Assembly: GCF_004137085.1 (NCBI RefSeq)
Contig: NZ_QYBC01000007.1
Location: 62,001 to 126,000 of the forward strand
Source: Lichenibacterium ramalinae
GTDB taxonomy: Bacteria; Pseudomonadota; Alphaproteobacteria; Rhizobiales; Beijerinckiaceae
DNA length: 64,000 bases
Direction: 5' to 3'
In this document: piece by piece, positions 53,620-63,900 of the stretch
Layout of the letters: every line of letters begins with the position of its first letter
Position numbering within the stretch: the first letter of the stretch is position 1
Position numbers and translations under genes: made by a program
The notes under the pieces: model-generated
What the model was told of the DNA's origin: nothing
What the model saw: only the letters and a program-made list of their open reading frames with translations
Databases searched by the model: none

Positions 53620-53991
53620 GGGGGCCCGTGCCGTTGGTTGCGGGACCGAATTGATACCAGTCCCATACCTCTCGTCAATCCATGCGGCCGCGCAAAGCTT
53701 GCACAGCGGCGGCCCGGATCGCAGGCAGTATGGCGAAACTTCATGCTGCCGTGCAGCATGGCGGTGCTGCGCCGCCGCGACGGCGCCGCGGCGGGGCTGG
53801 CCAAAATGGTCTGGTATGGTATTAGGGATCGAACGTGACGGCCGGGGTGCGCGGATGGACCAGGACGAGGAGGCCGGGCGGCGGGTCCCCCCGGGCGCGG
53901 GTGGTTCGGTCCCGCTCCCGCGTCCCGCCGCCAAGGACGAGGCCGCCGCCAAGCGCGAGGCCGCCGCGGCGCCGCCGACGGCGGGGGGGCG
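53620..53991. promoter_or_regulatory. Divergent promoter region with inverted GntR-type half-sites
   Basis: This 372-base region separates murQ from the GntR gene. ATACCAG at 53654-53660 and its reverse complement CTGGTAT at 53811-53817 lie near the minus and plus start sides. Each is flanked by a second degenerate copy (CCATACC at 53663-53669; GGTATGG at 53813-53819). TGGTAT-type sequences are characteristic of NagR/DasR-like regulator sites. The GC-rich, Ala/Pro-coding-like stretch 53850-53990 shows no gene I can support. Confidence 0.6.
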
Positions 53992-54765
53992 GTGCCGCCG
54001 GGGTGCCGCCCGGTGAACGCCGAAGCCTTCCCCTTCGCCCGCGGCGGGCTCGGGGGCGGCGCGACGCCGCTCTACCTGCGCCTGCAGGAGGCGATCAAGG
54101 GCGCCATCGCCAGCGGCAGCCTCAAGCCCCTCGACGCGCTGCCGGGCGAGCGCGAGATCGCCCAAACGCTGTCGATCTCGCGCGTCACGGTGCGCAAGGC
54201 CCTGTCGGGCCTCGTCGGGGCGGGGCTGCTCGAACAGCGCCAGGGCTCCGGCACCTATGTGGCGCGGCAGGTGCCGTCGCTGGAACAGCCGCTGTCGCGC
54301 CTGACCTCCTTCAGCGAGGACATGCACCGGCGCGGCCTGTCCACCACGTCCCGCTGGCTCGACCGCACCGTGTCGGTGGCGTCGACCCGCGAAGCCATCC
54401 ACCTCGCCCTGTCGCCGCAGGACAGCGTGTCCCGCCTGAGCCGCCTGCGCTTCGCCGACGGCATGCCCCTGGCGATCGAGCGCGCCGCCATCCCGCGGCG
54501 CTTCCTCGACGACCCGCTGGACGTCGAGGCCTCGCTCTACGCGGCGCTCGACGCCCGCGGCTTCAAGCCCGTGCGGGCGCTCCAGCGCCTGTCGGCGGCC
54601 AACCTCGGCCGCGAGGAAGCGCAGCTCCTGGCCGTCCCGGTCGGCAGCGCCGCCCTGGCGATCGAGCGCGTGGCTTACCTCGCGGGCGGCCAGCCCGTGG
54701 AATTCACCCGCAGCTTCTACCGCGGCGACATCTACGACTTCGTCGCCGAACTGACCCTGGGATAG
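53992..54765 (+). CDS. GntR-family regulator with UTRA domain (NagR/HutC type)
   Basis: This roughly 257-residue regulator has a winged helix at about 25-95 (PGEREIAQTLSISRVTVRKALSGLVGAGLLEQRQGSGTYV) and a UTRA effector domain at about 115-250 (SRLRFADGMPLAIERAAIP, YRGDIYDFVAEL), like NagR and DasR, which sense phosphorylated aminosugars. The start is uncertain: GTG at 53992 has a G-rich run upstream; GTG at 54013 is the alternative. It is four bases upstream of the SIS-domain gene and likely controls both arms. Confidence 0.9.
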   Translation: MPPGCRPVNAEAFPFARGGLGGGATPLYLRLQEAIKGAIASGSLKPLDALPGEREIAQTLSISRVTVRKALSGLVGAGLLEQRQGSGTYVARQVPSLEQPLSRLTSFSEDMHRRGLSTTSRWLDRTVSVASTREAIHLALSPQDSVSRLSRLRFADGMPLAIERAAIPRRFLDDPLDVEASLYAALDARGFKPVRALQRLSAANLGREEAQLLAVPVGSAALAIERVAYLAGGQPVEFTRSFYRGDIYDFVAELTLG

Positions 54766-54769
54766 ACCC

Positions 54770-55789
54770 ATGCCGGAAACTTTCATGGCGGCCGAGATCC
54801 GCGACACGCCCGCCGCCGTGGCGCGGCTCCTCGCCGGCCAGGGCCCCGCCCTGCGGGCCCTGGGGCAACGGCTGAGGGGGCGCGATCCCGCCGTGGTGGT
54901 GACGTCGGCGCGCGGCTCGTCGGACAACGCCGCGGCCTTCTTCAAATACCTGTGCGAGATCCTGCTCGGCGTGCCGGTGGCCTCCGTCGGCCCCTCGGTG
55001 GCGTCGCTCTACCGCGCGCCGCTGCGGCTCGCCGGCGCCGTCGTGGTGTCGGTGTCGCAATCGGGCCAGAGCCCCGACATCGTCGCCCTGCAGGCGTCGG
55101 CGCGGGCGGCCGGCGCCCTCGCCATCGCGGTGGTCAACCAGGACGACTCGCCCCTGGCGGCGGGCGCCGATGCCGTGGTGCCGCTCGGCGCCGGCGTCGA
55201 GCGCAGCGTGGCCGCCACCAAGACCTGCATGGCGTCGGCCGCAGCCCTGGCCGGCCTCGTCGCCGAATGGGCCGACGACGACGACCTCCGCGCCGCAGTG
55301 GCGCGGCTGCCGGACGCGCTGGCGGCGGCGCTCCGCCACGATTGGAGCGGGGCCCTGCCGATCTTCGCCGCGGCGCCCTCGGCCTATGTGGTGGGGCGCG
55401 GCCCGGCCCTGCCGGTGGCGGCCGAAGCGGCGCTGAAGCTGAAGGAGACGGCGGTGCTGCACGCGGAAGCCTTCTCGGGCGCCGAAGTCATGCACGGGCC
55501 GCTGCAGCTGCTCGAACCGGGCTTTCCCGTGCTGGCCTTCGCCCAGGGCGACGCGTCGCGGGGTGCCATGCGGGACAGCGTCGCCCGCCTCGCCGCCGCC
55601 GGGGGACGCGTCTTCACGGCCGCGGCGGAGCCGGGCGCCGAGCTTCCCGCCGCCCCGACCGGGCACGCGCTGCTCGACCCGCTGCCGATGCTGCTGTCCT
55701 TCTACGGCTTCGCCGAGGCGCTGAGCCGCGCCCGGGGCTACGACCCGGACCGGCCGAGCCACCTGCGCAAGGTCACGGAGACGCTGTGA
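54770..55789 (+). CDS. SIS-domain aminosugar isomerase/deaminase (GlmS-isomerase-like, NagB-II type)
   Basis: This 339-residue protein has two SIS domains. TSARGSSDNAA near 44-54 and VSVSQSGQSPD near 91-101 form the first sugar-phosphate site; AATKT and EVMHGPLQLL are shared with the GlmS isomerase domain. It lacks the N-terminal glutaminase domain of GlmS, so it should release ammonia, converting GlcN-6-P to Fru-6-P. It ends by overlapping nagA (TGATG), giving a deacetylase-deaminase pair. Confidence 0.91.
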   Translation: MPETFMAAEIRDTPAAVARLLAGQGPALRALGQRLRGRDPAVVVTSARGSSDNAAAFFKYLCEILLGVPVASVGPSVASLYRAPLRLAGAVVVSVSQSGQSPDIVALQASARAAGALAIAVVNQDDSPLAAGADAVVPLGAGVERSVAATKTCMASAAALAGLVAEWADDDDLRAAVARLPDALAAALRHDWSGALPIFAAAPSAYVVGRGPALPVAAEAALKLKETAVLHAEAFSGAEVMHGPLQLLEPGFPVLAFAQGDASRGAMRDSVARLAAAGGRVFTAAAEPGAELPAAPTGHALLDPLPMLLSFYGFAEALSRARGYDPDRPSHLRKVTETL

Positions 55790-56934
55790 TGGCGGCGAGC
55801 ATCGCCCTCGCGGGCGCCCGGGTCTTCACCGGGGCGGAGATCCTCGACGACCAGGCCGTTCTGGTGGCGGACGGCCGCATCGCCGAACTGCGGCCCCGCG
55901 CCGCCCTGCCGGACGGCATGCCCGTCGAGGATCTCGGCGGCGGCATCCTGGCTCCGGGCTTCCTCGACGCGCAGGTCAACGGCGGCGGCGGCGTGCTCTT
56001 CAACGAGACCCCGACGGCCGACGGCGCGGCGGGCGTCGCCGCCGCGCACCGCCGCTTCGGCACGACGGGCTGCCTGCCGACCTTCATCACCGACCGGCCG
56101 GAGCGGCAGGCCCTCGCCGTGGCGGCCGTGCGGGACGCGATCGCGCAGGGGCGGCCCGGCGTGCTCGGCATCCACATCGAGGGCCCGCACCTGTCGGTGG
56201 CCCGCAAGGGCGCCCACGACCCCGGGCTGATCCGCCCCATGGCGGAGGCCGACCTCGTCGCCCTGCTGTCGACCGGGCTCGACACCGTGCTGGTGACGGT
56301 GGCGGCCGAGACCGTGACGCCCGAGCAGATCCGGCGGCTGACGGCGGGCGGCGTCGTCGTCAGCATCGGCCACAGCGATGCCCCCTACGCGGCCGTGATG
56401 GCGGCGGCCGAGGCGGGGGCGCGCTGCGTGACGCATCTCTTCAACGCCATGTCGCAGCTCGGCCATCGCGCGCCCGGCGTCGTCGGGGCGGCGCTGGACC
56501 ACGGCGGCCTCTGGGCCGGCATCATCGCCGACGGCGTGCACGTCGATGCCGTCGCGCTTCGGGTGGCGCTGCGGGCCAAGCGGGGCCCCGGCCGGCTGCT
56601 GCTGGTGTCGGACGCCATGCCGCCCGCCGGCGCGCCGGGCGACACCTTCACGCTCAGCGGGCGGCGGGTGACGCGCCGCGGCGGCGCCCTGACCTTCGAC
56701 GACGGCACGCTGGCGGGCGCCGACCTCACCATGGACGCCGCCCTGCGCTTCGCCGTCGGGATGCTCGACCAGCCGCTCGAGGAGGCCCTGCGCATGGCGA
56801 GCCTCTACCCGGCCGAGATGCTGCGCCTCGCGGGCCGGGGTCGCATCGCGGCCGGGCAGGCGGCGGACCTCGTGCTGCTCGGCGACGACCTCGCCTGCCG
56901 CCGCACCTGGATCGGCGGCGCGGAAGCGCCCTGA
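55789..56934 (+). CDS. nagA: N-acetylglucosamine-6-phosphate deacetylase
   Basis: This 381-residue amidohydrolase removes acetate from GlcNAc-6-P. Visible motifs are DAQVNGGGG near 64-72, metal-binding Glu in HIEGPHLS, His in GHSDAPY, His in THLFNAM and catalytic Asp in LLVSDAMPPAG. All match NagA, including the non-HxH first motif of Gram-negative enzymes. Its start overlaps the SIS-domain gene. Together with MurQ and the deaminase it completes a route from MurNAc-6-P to Fru-6-P. Confidence 0.94.
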   Translation: MAASIALAGARVFTGAEILDDQAVLVADGRIAELRPRAALPDGMPVEDLGGGILAPGFLDAQVNGGGGVLFNETPTADGAAGVAAAHRRFGTTGCLPTFITDRPERQALAVAAVRDAIAQGRPGVLGIHIEGPHLSVARKGAHDPGLIRPMAEADLVALLSTGLDTVLVTVAAETVTPEQIRRLTAGGVVVSIGHSDAPYAAVMAAAEAGARCVTHLFNAMSQLGHRAPGVVGAALDHGGLWAGIIADGVHVDAVALRVALRAKRGPGRLLLVSDAMPPAGAPGDTFTLSGRRVTRRGGALTFDDGTLAGADLTMDAALRFAVGMLDQPLEEALRMASLYPAEMLRLAGRGRIAAGQAADLVLLGDDLACRRTWIGGAEAP

Positions 56935-56947
56935 CGCGGCGGCCCGC

Positions 56948-57952
56948 TCAGCCCCACAGCTCCGGCCCGGCGGGATGCACCACCGCGCCGTCGAAGGCGA
57001 GGCCGGGGTCGCGATCCCGGGCGAGGAGGAGGGGACCGTCGAGTTCGACGAAGCGGGCGCGCGGCGCCAGCAGCAGCGCCGGTGCGGCGCCCAGCGACGA
57101 GCCCACCCTGGACCCGACGACGATGCCGAAGCCGAGGCGTTCGGCTTCCGCCGCCATCTCCAGCGCGGCCGTCAGGCCGCCGGCCTTGTCGAGCTCGATC
57201 GTCACGGCGTCGTAGCGGTCCCGCAGCCCGGCGAGGTCGGCGGCCGTGCGGGCGCTCTCGTCGGCGCAGACCGGGATGGGGCGAGGCAGGCCCGCCAGCG
57301 CCGCGTCGTGCCCGGCCGGCAGGGGCTGCTCGATCAGCACGACCCCGGCGCGCCGGCAGGCGGCGAAGCGCGACGCCAGCACGTCGGGCGTCCAGCCCCC
57401 GTCGGCGTCGACGATCAGCGTGGCGTCGGGCGCGGCGTCGCGCACCGCCGCGAGCGCCGCCTCGTCGTCGTGGCCGCCGAGCCTGATCTTGAGGAGCGGA
57501 AACTCCGCCGCCGCCGCGGCGGCCCGCGCCATGGCGTCGGGCGGCCCGAGCGAGACCGTGTGGGCGGTGACGGCCGGCCCGAGGCGGTGCAGGCCGGCGA
57601 TCTCCCAGGCCCGCAGGCCGAGGCGCTCGGCGTCGAGGTCCCACAACGCGCAATCGACCGCGTTGCGGGCGGCGCCGGGCGCCATGAGGGCCTGGAGGTC
57701 GCCCCGCGTGGCCCCCGCCGCGATCGACGGCTTCACCGCCGCGATGGCGGCCAGCACGCCCTCGGGCGTCTCGCCGCAGCGACCGTCCGGCACCGCCTCG
57801 CCGCGGCCGCGGTGGGCGCCGGAGGTGATCGACGCCACCACCACCACGGCCTCGGTGCGGCTGCCCCGGGCGATGACGAAGCGGCGGGCGAGCGGCAGGC
57901 GCTCGACCGCGGCCTCGAGGCGCCGCGGGGCAGGGGCGGCGGCGTGGCTCAG
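56948..57952 (-). CDS. L-Ala-D/L-Glu (dipeptide) epimerase, enolase superfamily
   Basis: This roughly 334-residue enolase-superfamily enzyme epimerises L-Ala-D-Glu from murein peptides. Lys in LLKIRLGG (KxR motif), Asp in IVDADGGW, Glu in VLIEQPLP, Asp in CADESA and Lys in IELDKAGG form the metal and acid/base set. The conserved N-terminus VERLPLARRFVIARGSRTEAVVVV lies upstream of any ATG or GTG in frame, so I extend the gene to 57952. There a CTG overlaps the stop of the upstream giant gene (CTGA). The GTG at 57847 would remove the capping strands. The start is therefore inferred. Confidence 0.85.
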   Translation of the reverse strand: MSHAAAPAPRRLEAAVERLPLARRFVIARGSRTEAVVVVASITSGAHRGRGEAVPDGRCGETPEGVLAAIAAVKPSIAAGATRGDLQALMAPGAARNAVDCALWDLDAERLGLRAWEIAGLHRLGPAVTAHTVSLGPPDAMARAAAAAAEFPLLKIRLGGHDDEAALAAVRDAAPDATLIVDADGGWTPDVLASRFAACRRAGVVLIEQPLPAGHDAALAGLPRPIPVCADESARTAADLAGLRDRYDAVTIELDKAGGLTAALEMAAEAERLGFGIVVGSRVGSSLGAAPALLLAPRARFVELDGPLLLARDRDPGLAFDGAVVHPAGPELWG

Positions 57953-60900
57953 CCGAGCCGCCCCGCCGCGTGGGCCAGCAGCACGTAGACCTTGCCGGTC
58001 GCGGCCGCGATGACGCCCCGCACGCGGGCGCCGTCGGCGTCGTCGCGGCCCGCGCCGGCCAGGAGACGCTCGAACTCCCGGACGTAGCGGTCCACCGTGT
58101 CCCGGAAGTTCGGGTCGGCGTCGTAGCGGGCGCGGATCTCGGCGAAGCTCTGCTGCCCGGCGGGCGTGTAGAGCCGCATCGTGAAGGCGTCCCGCTCGCC
58201 GCCGGCATGGCGGTTCCAGGCGTCGATCAGCGCGCTGTCGTAGACGAGGCGCGAGATGTTGGCGGCGACGCCGTCGAGCGCGGCGAGCGCCCCCGCGGTT
58301 CCGCCGCCCCCGCCGACCAGAACGGGCTCGGGCGCCGCGGCCTTGACGGGCTCGGCCTTGACGGGCTCGGCCTCTTCGGCCGCGTCGTCGCGGTCGACCT
58401 TGGCCAGCAGGTCGGACAGCCAGCCGCCGCGCCGCGCCGCGGGTGCCGCGGACGAGGCCGGGGTCGCCGCCGCCGGGGTGGTCGCCGCCGGGGTGGCCGT
58501 CGGTGCCGGCAGCGCCGGGGCGGGCCGGTCGTGCGGGGCGTCGGCGGCATCGTCGCCCACGTGGGCGATGAGGGCCGTCAGGGCTTCCAAAGCCTCGACC
58601 TGCTGGCCGATGACGCGCCGCACCTCCACGGCCTGCTCGGCCGTCTCGCGCGGCAGCTCCAGCGTCACCCGCTGCAGGTCGTCGCGCGCCGCCTCGAAGC
58701 GGCGGGCGATGTCGGCCGCCATCTCCTGGACTTCGCCGGCCGAGCCGCGGAACCGCTCCACCGCCTCGCCGAAGAGCCGTTCCATGTCGCGCACCGCCTG
58801 GCCATAGGCCTGTTCCAGCGCCGCGGCCGTCTTCTCGCCCTCGGCGCCCGTGGCGGAGCGCACCTCCTCGAAGTGGTCCCCCACGGCCGCCGCCGCCGCC
58901 TGGGCGGTATCGGCGAGGTAGGTGCCGAGGTCACGGGCCCGGGCTTCGGCGGACTGCAGGGCATCGTCGATCAGCGCCGTGAAATGGCCCATGGCGGTGT
59001 CGAGTTCGCCGGCCTTGGCGCCGATGCTGGTCGCGAGGGCGTCGAGCGAGAGCCGACGGCGCTCGATCTCGGATTCCACGTCGTCGTGGGTGGCCCGGAG
59101 GTCCTGCGCCGAGACGGCGAGGGCCTGGTGGTGCCGCTCGAGGGCGCTCGCCACGGATTCGGCGTCCGTGAGGGCGGTGCCGGACGAGATGCGCATGCCC
59201 TCGACCTGACGGCCGGCCGCGTCGAGCAGCTGCCCGAAGGCCGCGAGCCGTCCCCCGAGCGCCCCTTCGACGGCGCCGAGGTCCGTCCCCGCCCGCGCCA
59301 CGAGGCCGGACAGGGCCGCATTGGCCTCCTCGAGCCGACCGACGAGGTCGCCGAGGCCGTGGCGCAGGTCGTCGCCCGTGCCGCTCAGCGCCGACACGGC
59401 ACGTTCGGCCGCCCGGTCCATCGCATCCCGCAGGCCCTCTCCGGCCCGTTCGAGCGCGGCCGCGATCTCGACCTGCCGGTCGTCGAAGCCCGCCACGCGG
59501 CCGTCGAGGTCGGCGAGCCGGCCGTCGAGGTCCGACAGGATATGGGCGGCGCGGTCGTCGAGCGTCTGGGCCACGGTGTCGCCCGCGCCGGTCATCGCCT
59601 GGGCGACGTCGCCGGCCCGGGCCGACAGCATCTCCACGATCTGGTGGCCTTCGCGCTCGAAGAGCTGGCGCAGGTCGCCGGAGCGCTGGGCGAGGGTTTC
59701 GGCGAGCCGGCGTCCGCGGCCGTCGAGCGTCGACGACATCTCCTCGAGCCGGCTGCCCAGCGACGACATGATGTCGTCGATGCGCTCCCGCAGCGCCGCC
59801 TCGACGGCGGAGCCGCGCGATCCGACGATGCCCTGCAGGTCCGCCACGGCCCCATCCAGCGTCGACCGCAGGGCTTCGAGCGTGCCGCCGAGCGTGGTCT
59901 CGATGTCGTGCCGGCGGCGCTCGAGCGTGTCGCCGATCTCGTCGGCCTGGGCGCCCAGAACGCCGTGCAGGCGTTCGAGCGACGTTTCCACGCTGTGGCC
60001 GAAGGCGTCGGCATGGCCCTGCACGGCGCTTTCGATGGCGGCGGCCCGCTGGCCCAGGGCTTCGTCGAGCGCACCGGTCCGGCTGTCCAGGCTGCCGTCG
60101 AGCCGCAGCGTCGCGCCTTCCAGCAGCAGCTGCAGCGCGGTCGCATGGGTCTTCAGCGTGTCGTTCAGCGCGTCCGAACCCGCCGCCAGGGCCTGCTTGA
60201 TGTCGCCGGCGCGCCCGCCGAGCGCCGCGTCGAGGTCGCGCCCGGCGGTGTCGAGGAGGCGTTGCAGCACGGCGACCTGGGCGGCGAGGCCGGATTCCAT
60301 GTCCTCGCGCCGGTCCGCCAGCACGCCCTGGATCTCGCCCGAGCGCGCCGACAGTGCCGCGTCCACGGCCTCGACCGCGCCGTCGAGGATGTCGCGCAGG
60401 GCCGCGATCTGGCCCTGGACGGCGGCGTCGACGTCCCGGCCCGTGCCGGCCAGGGCGGTGTTGACCGTCCCGGCATGGCCGTCGAGCGCGGCGTCGAGCC
60501 CGCCCAGGGCGTCCTCCAGCGTCCGGGCGAGCGCCGCGACATGGACGGCGAAATGCGCCGACAACTCGCGGGCACCGCCCGACACGGCGTCGCCGATCTC
60601 GCCGGCCCGACCGCCGAGCGTGCCGTCGATGTCGCGCAGGGCGCCGTCCAGCGCCTGGCGCAGGTCGGCGACGTGGCCGGCCAGCGCGGCATCAATCTCG
60701 CGGCCGCGGCCGTCGATCGTGTCGCGGATGTCGGCCGCATGGTGGCCGAGGCTGTCGCCGATCTCGCCCGAACGGGCGTCGAGCGTGGCGTTGAGCTCCT
60801 CGACGCGGCGGGCGATCTCGGCCGCGTGGGCGTCGAGCGCGCCGCCGAGCGTCGACACCGACAGGTCCAGCGTCGTGCGCAGGGCGCCGATGTGGCCCGT

Positions 60901-63900
60901 GAGGGTGGTGCCCACCGTGCCGAGCTGGGTGTCGAGCCCCGTATGCGCGGCGCGGAACTGCGCGGCGAGGTCCGACACCTGCGTGCCGACGGCATCGCGG
61001 AGGCCGGCGGCCCCGTCGTCGATCGCCGTGCGCATGCTGGCGACGTGGTCGGTCACGGCGCGATCGATGGCTTCGGCGCGCTCCTCGAGCGTCACCTGCA
61101 GGCGCACGGACGCCGAGTCGAGATGCGAGCCCACGTCGTCGAGGCGGGCCCCCAGCGTGTCGCGCATCCAGGCGGTGCGCTCCTCGAGGGCCGTCGCCGC
61201 GGCGTCGCCGCTCTCGGCCAGGGCGCGGCGCAGCCCGTCGATCTGCCGGTCCAGGAGCTCCGTGACGCGGGCGCCCTCGCCGTCGAGCGCGTGGTCGAGC
61301 CCTTCCACGCCCGCCGTGACCATCCGGCTGATCTCGTCGGCGCGCGCCGCCAAGCGCTCGTCGACGATGCCGGCGCCCGCGTCGAGTTCGGCCGCGAGGG
61401 CTTCGAGCCGCTCGGCCGCCGCCGCGATCTCGTCCTGGCGGACCGCCAGCACAGCGCCGAGCGCGGCGGTGCGCTGCGACAGGACCTCGGCGACGTCGCG
61501 GCTGCGCGCCGCCAGCGTGCCGTCGATGCCCCGGCCGCCGTCGTCGAGCACCTGGGTGAGTTCCAGCGCCCGCAGCGCCAGCGCCTCGGTGAGGCCGCGG
61601 CTGCGGGCGTCGAGCCCGGCCTCGACCTGCCGGAAGGCGTCGGTGATGGCGGCACGCAGGCTTTCGGCGCGGCCGTCCACGCTCGCCGCGAAGCCGGCGA
61701 CCTGCCGCTCGAAGCCGTCGCTGGCTTCGCGCGTCCGCTCGCCCAGCCGCTCCACCAGGGTGTCGCCCTTCTCGCCCAGCACGGCGTCGAGCGCGCCGAG
61801 GTGGCGGTCGATGTTGGCGGTCAGGTCGGACACGTGCCGGGCCGTGCCGGCATTGTAGGCGGTGGCGTGGTCGGCGAAGGCGGCTTCGATGCGGGCACCG
61901 CCGGCGGCGAGTTCCGCGGCGACCCGATCGGCCTGCGCCCCGAGGTCGTCCGCCATGGCGGCACCGGGTTCGAGGACGACCCGCTCGAAGGCGGCGACGC
62001 GGTCCACCAGGCTGGCGTTCAGGCGGTCGCCCTGCGTGCCGATGGCCGACACCGCCTCGGCGGCCGTTTCGGCGAACCGGCGGTGCAGCGTGCCGGTGGT
62101 CCGGCCGAGGCCCGACAGGGCGGTCTCGGTCGCCTCGACGAAGCTGTCGCGCAGCACGTCGACGTGGCCGGCGAGCACGCCGCGCACGGCCTCCTCGCGC
62201 CCCGCGAAGACCTGCCGGAGGTCGCCCAGGGAAGCGTCGAGCGCGGCGCGCGCCGCCGCGGTGCGGTCGGCGATGGTGGCGGCGATGCCGTCGCCGGCGG
62301 CCGCCAGCGCCTCGCGGTGCCCCTCGATGCGGCTGCCGAGGGTCGTGCCCGAGGTTTCGAGCAGCCTTTCGGCCGCCTCGGTCTGGGACGCGATCAGCCC
62401 GGCCAGCCGCTCGCCGTCGGCGGCGATGCGCTGTTCGCGCTCGCCGAACAGCCGGCGTAGCTCCTCGCCCGAGGCCGCGATGGCGTCGCGGGCCGCGGCC
62501 GTGCGGGTTTCGACCAGGATGGCGGCCTCGGCGGCGGCGGTGGCGATCTCGCCGCGGCGGTCGGCGAAGAGCCGCTCGAAGGCGCCCTCGGCCTCGCCCA
62601 TGACGCCCCGGGTGGCGGCCACATGGTCGTCGAGGCGGCGCGTCAGGGTCTCGTTGAGGCCGCCGAGGTCGGCGCTGCGGCCCTCGACGATCTCGGCCAG
62701 CGTGTCGCTCGCCTGGGCGAGGGCGTCGCGCGCCGCCGCCGTCCGGTCGTCGATGGCGGCGAGCAGGTGGTCGCCCGCCGAGAGCAGGCGCGTTTCCCCG
62801 TCGCCGACGTTGCGGGCCAGCGCGTCGCCGGCCTCGGCCACGGCGGAGGCGAGCTGCGCGGTCCGGCTCTCGACGCCTGCCAGCAGGTCGTCGTTCGCCG
62901 CGGCGAGCTTGCGGCGATGCGCGTCGAGCGTGGCGTCCAGCGCGTTGCTCGAAGCCGCCAGCGTGTCGCGGGCCGCCGCGGTGCGGTCGTCCACGACGGC
63001 GGCGATCCGGTCCCCGGCATCGACGATCTCGTCGTGCCGCGCCGCCACCGCGTCGCGCAGGCCTTCGGCGGAAGCTTCGAGGGCGTCGCGCGCGGCGGCC
63101 GTGCGGGTCTCGATCTCGGCGAGGAGCCGGTCGCCCACGGTCGCGATGCGGTCGGCCTGCTCGGCCAGCACGCCGTCGACGGAGGCCGACAGCGCCGCGA
63201 GCCCTTCGCGGGCGGCGGCGGTGCGGGTCGCGACCAGGGCGGCGAAGTCGTCGCCGGCGCCGCGCAGCCGGGCCTGGTGGGCGTCGAAGGTTTGACCGAC
63301 GGCGTCGCCCGACCCCGTCAGGGCCTCGTGGGCGGCGGCGGCCTGGGCGGCGATCACGGCGGCGAGGGCCTCGCCGGCCGCGACGAAGCGGGCGTGGTGG
63401 GCGTCGAGGGTGGCGTCGAGCGCGGCCGCGGAGGCGTCGGCCGCCTCGCGGGCCGCGGCGGCGCGGCCGTCGACATCGGCGGCGTGGCGTTCGACGGCCG
63501 CCACGATGCCGGCCCGGTCCTCGTCCATGGCGCGGCGGGCGTCGTCCAGAGCCCGGCGGGTCTCGGCGAGGCGGGAATCGAGCCCGGCCGCCAGCCCGTC
63601 GCCGGCCGCCCCCATGCCCTCGATGGCGGCTGCGGCGCCGTCCACGGCGGCGGCGAGGGACGCCTGGCGCTGCGCCAGCAGCGCGTCGAGCGACTCCGCC
63701 GCGGCATCCACCACGGTGCGGATCTGCGCGGCATGGCCGTCGAGCAGGGTTTCGAGCCGGTCGGTCGAGCCGCCGATGTCGCCCCCGCGCGTTTCCAGCA
63801 TGGCGGCGAGGCGGTCGCCCGAGCCGGCGAGGTCGGTGTGGAGCGCGTGGGAGCGCTCGTCCATGGCGGCGAGGAAGCGGTCGCCGGCCTCGGCGAGGTC

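Noticed and set aside
57970-62460. Very long plus-strand frame of about 1500 codons
   Set aside because: It mirrors the repetitive coiled-coil gene on the minus strand; the repeats keep the antisense frame free of stops. No start signal or domain is present.
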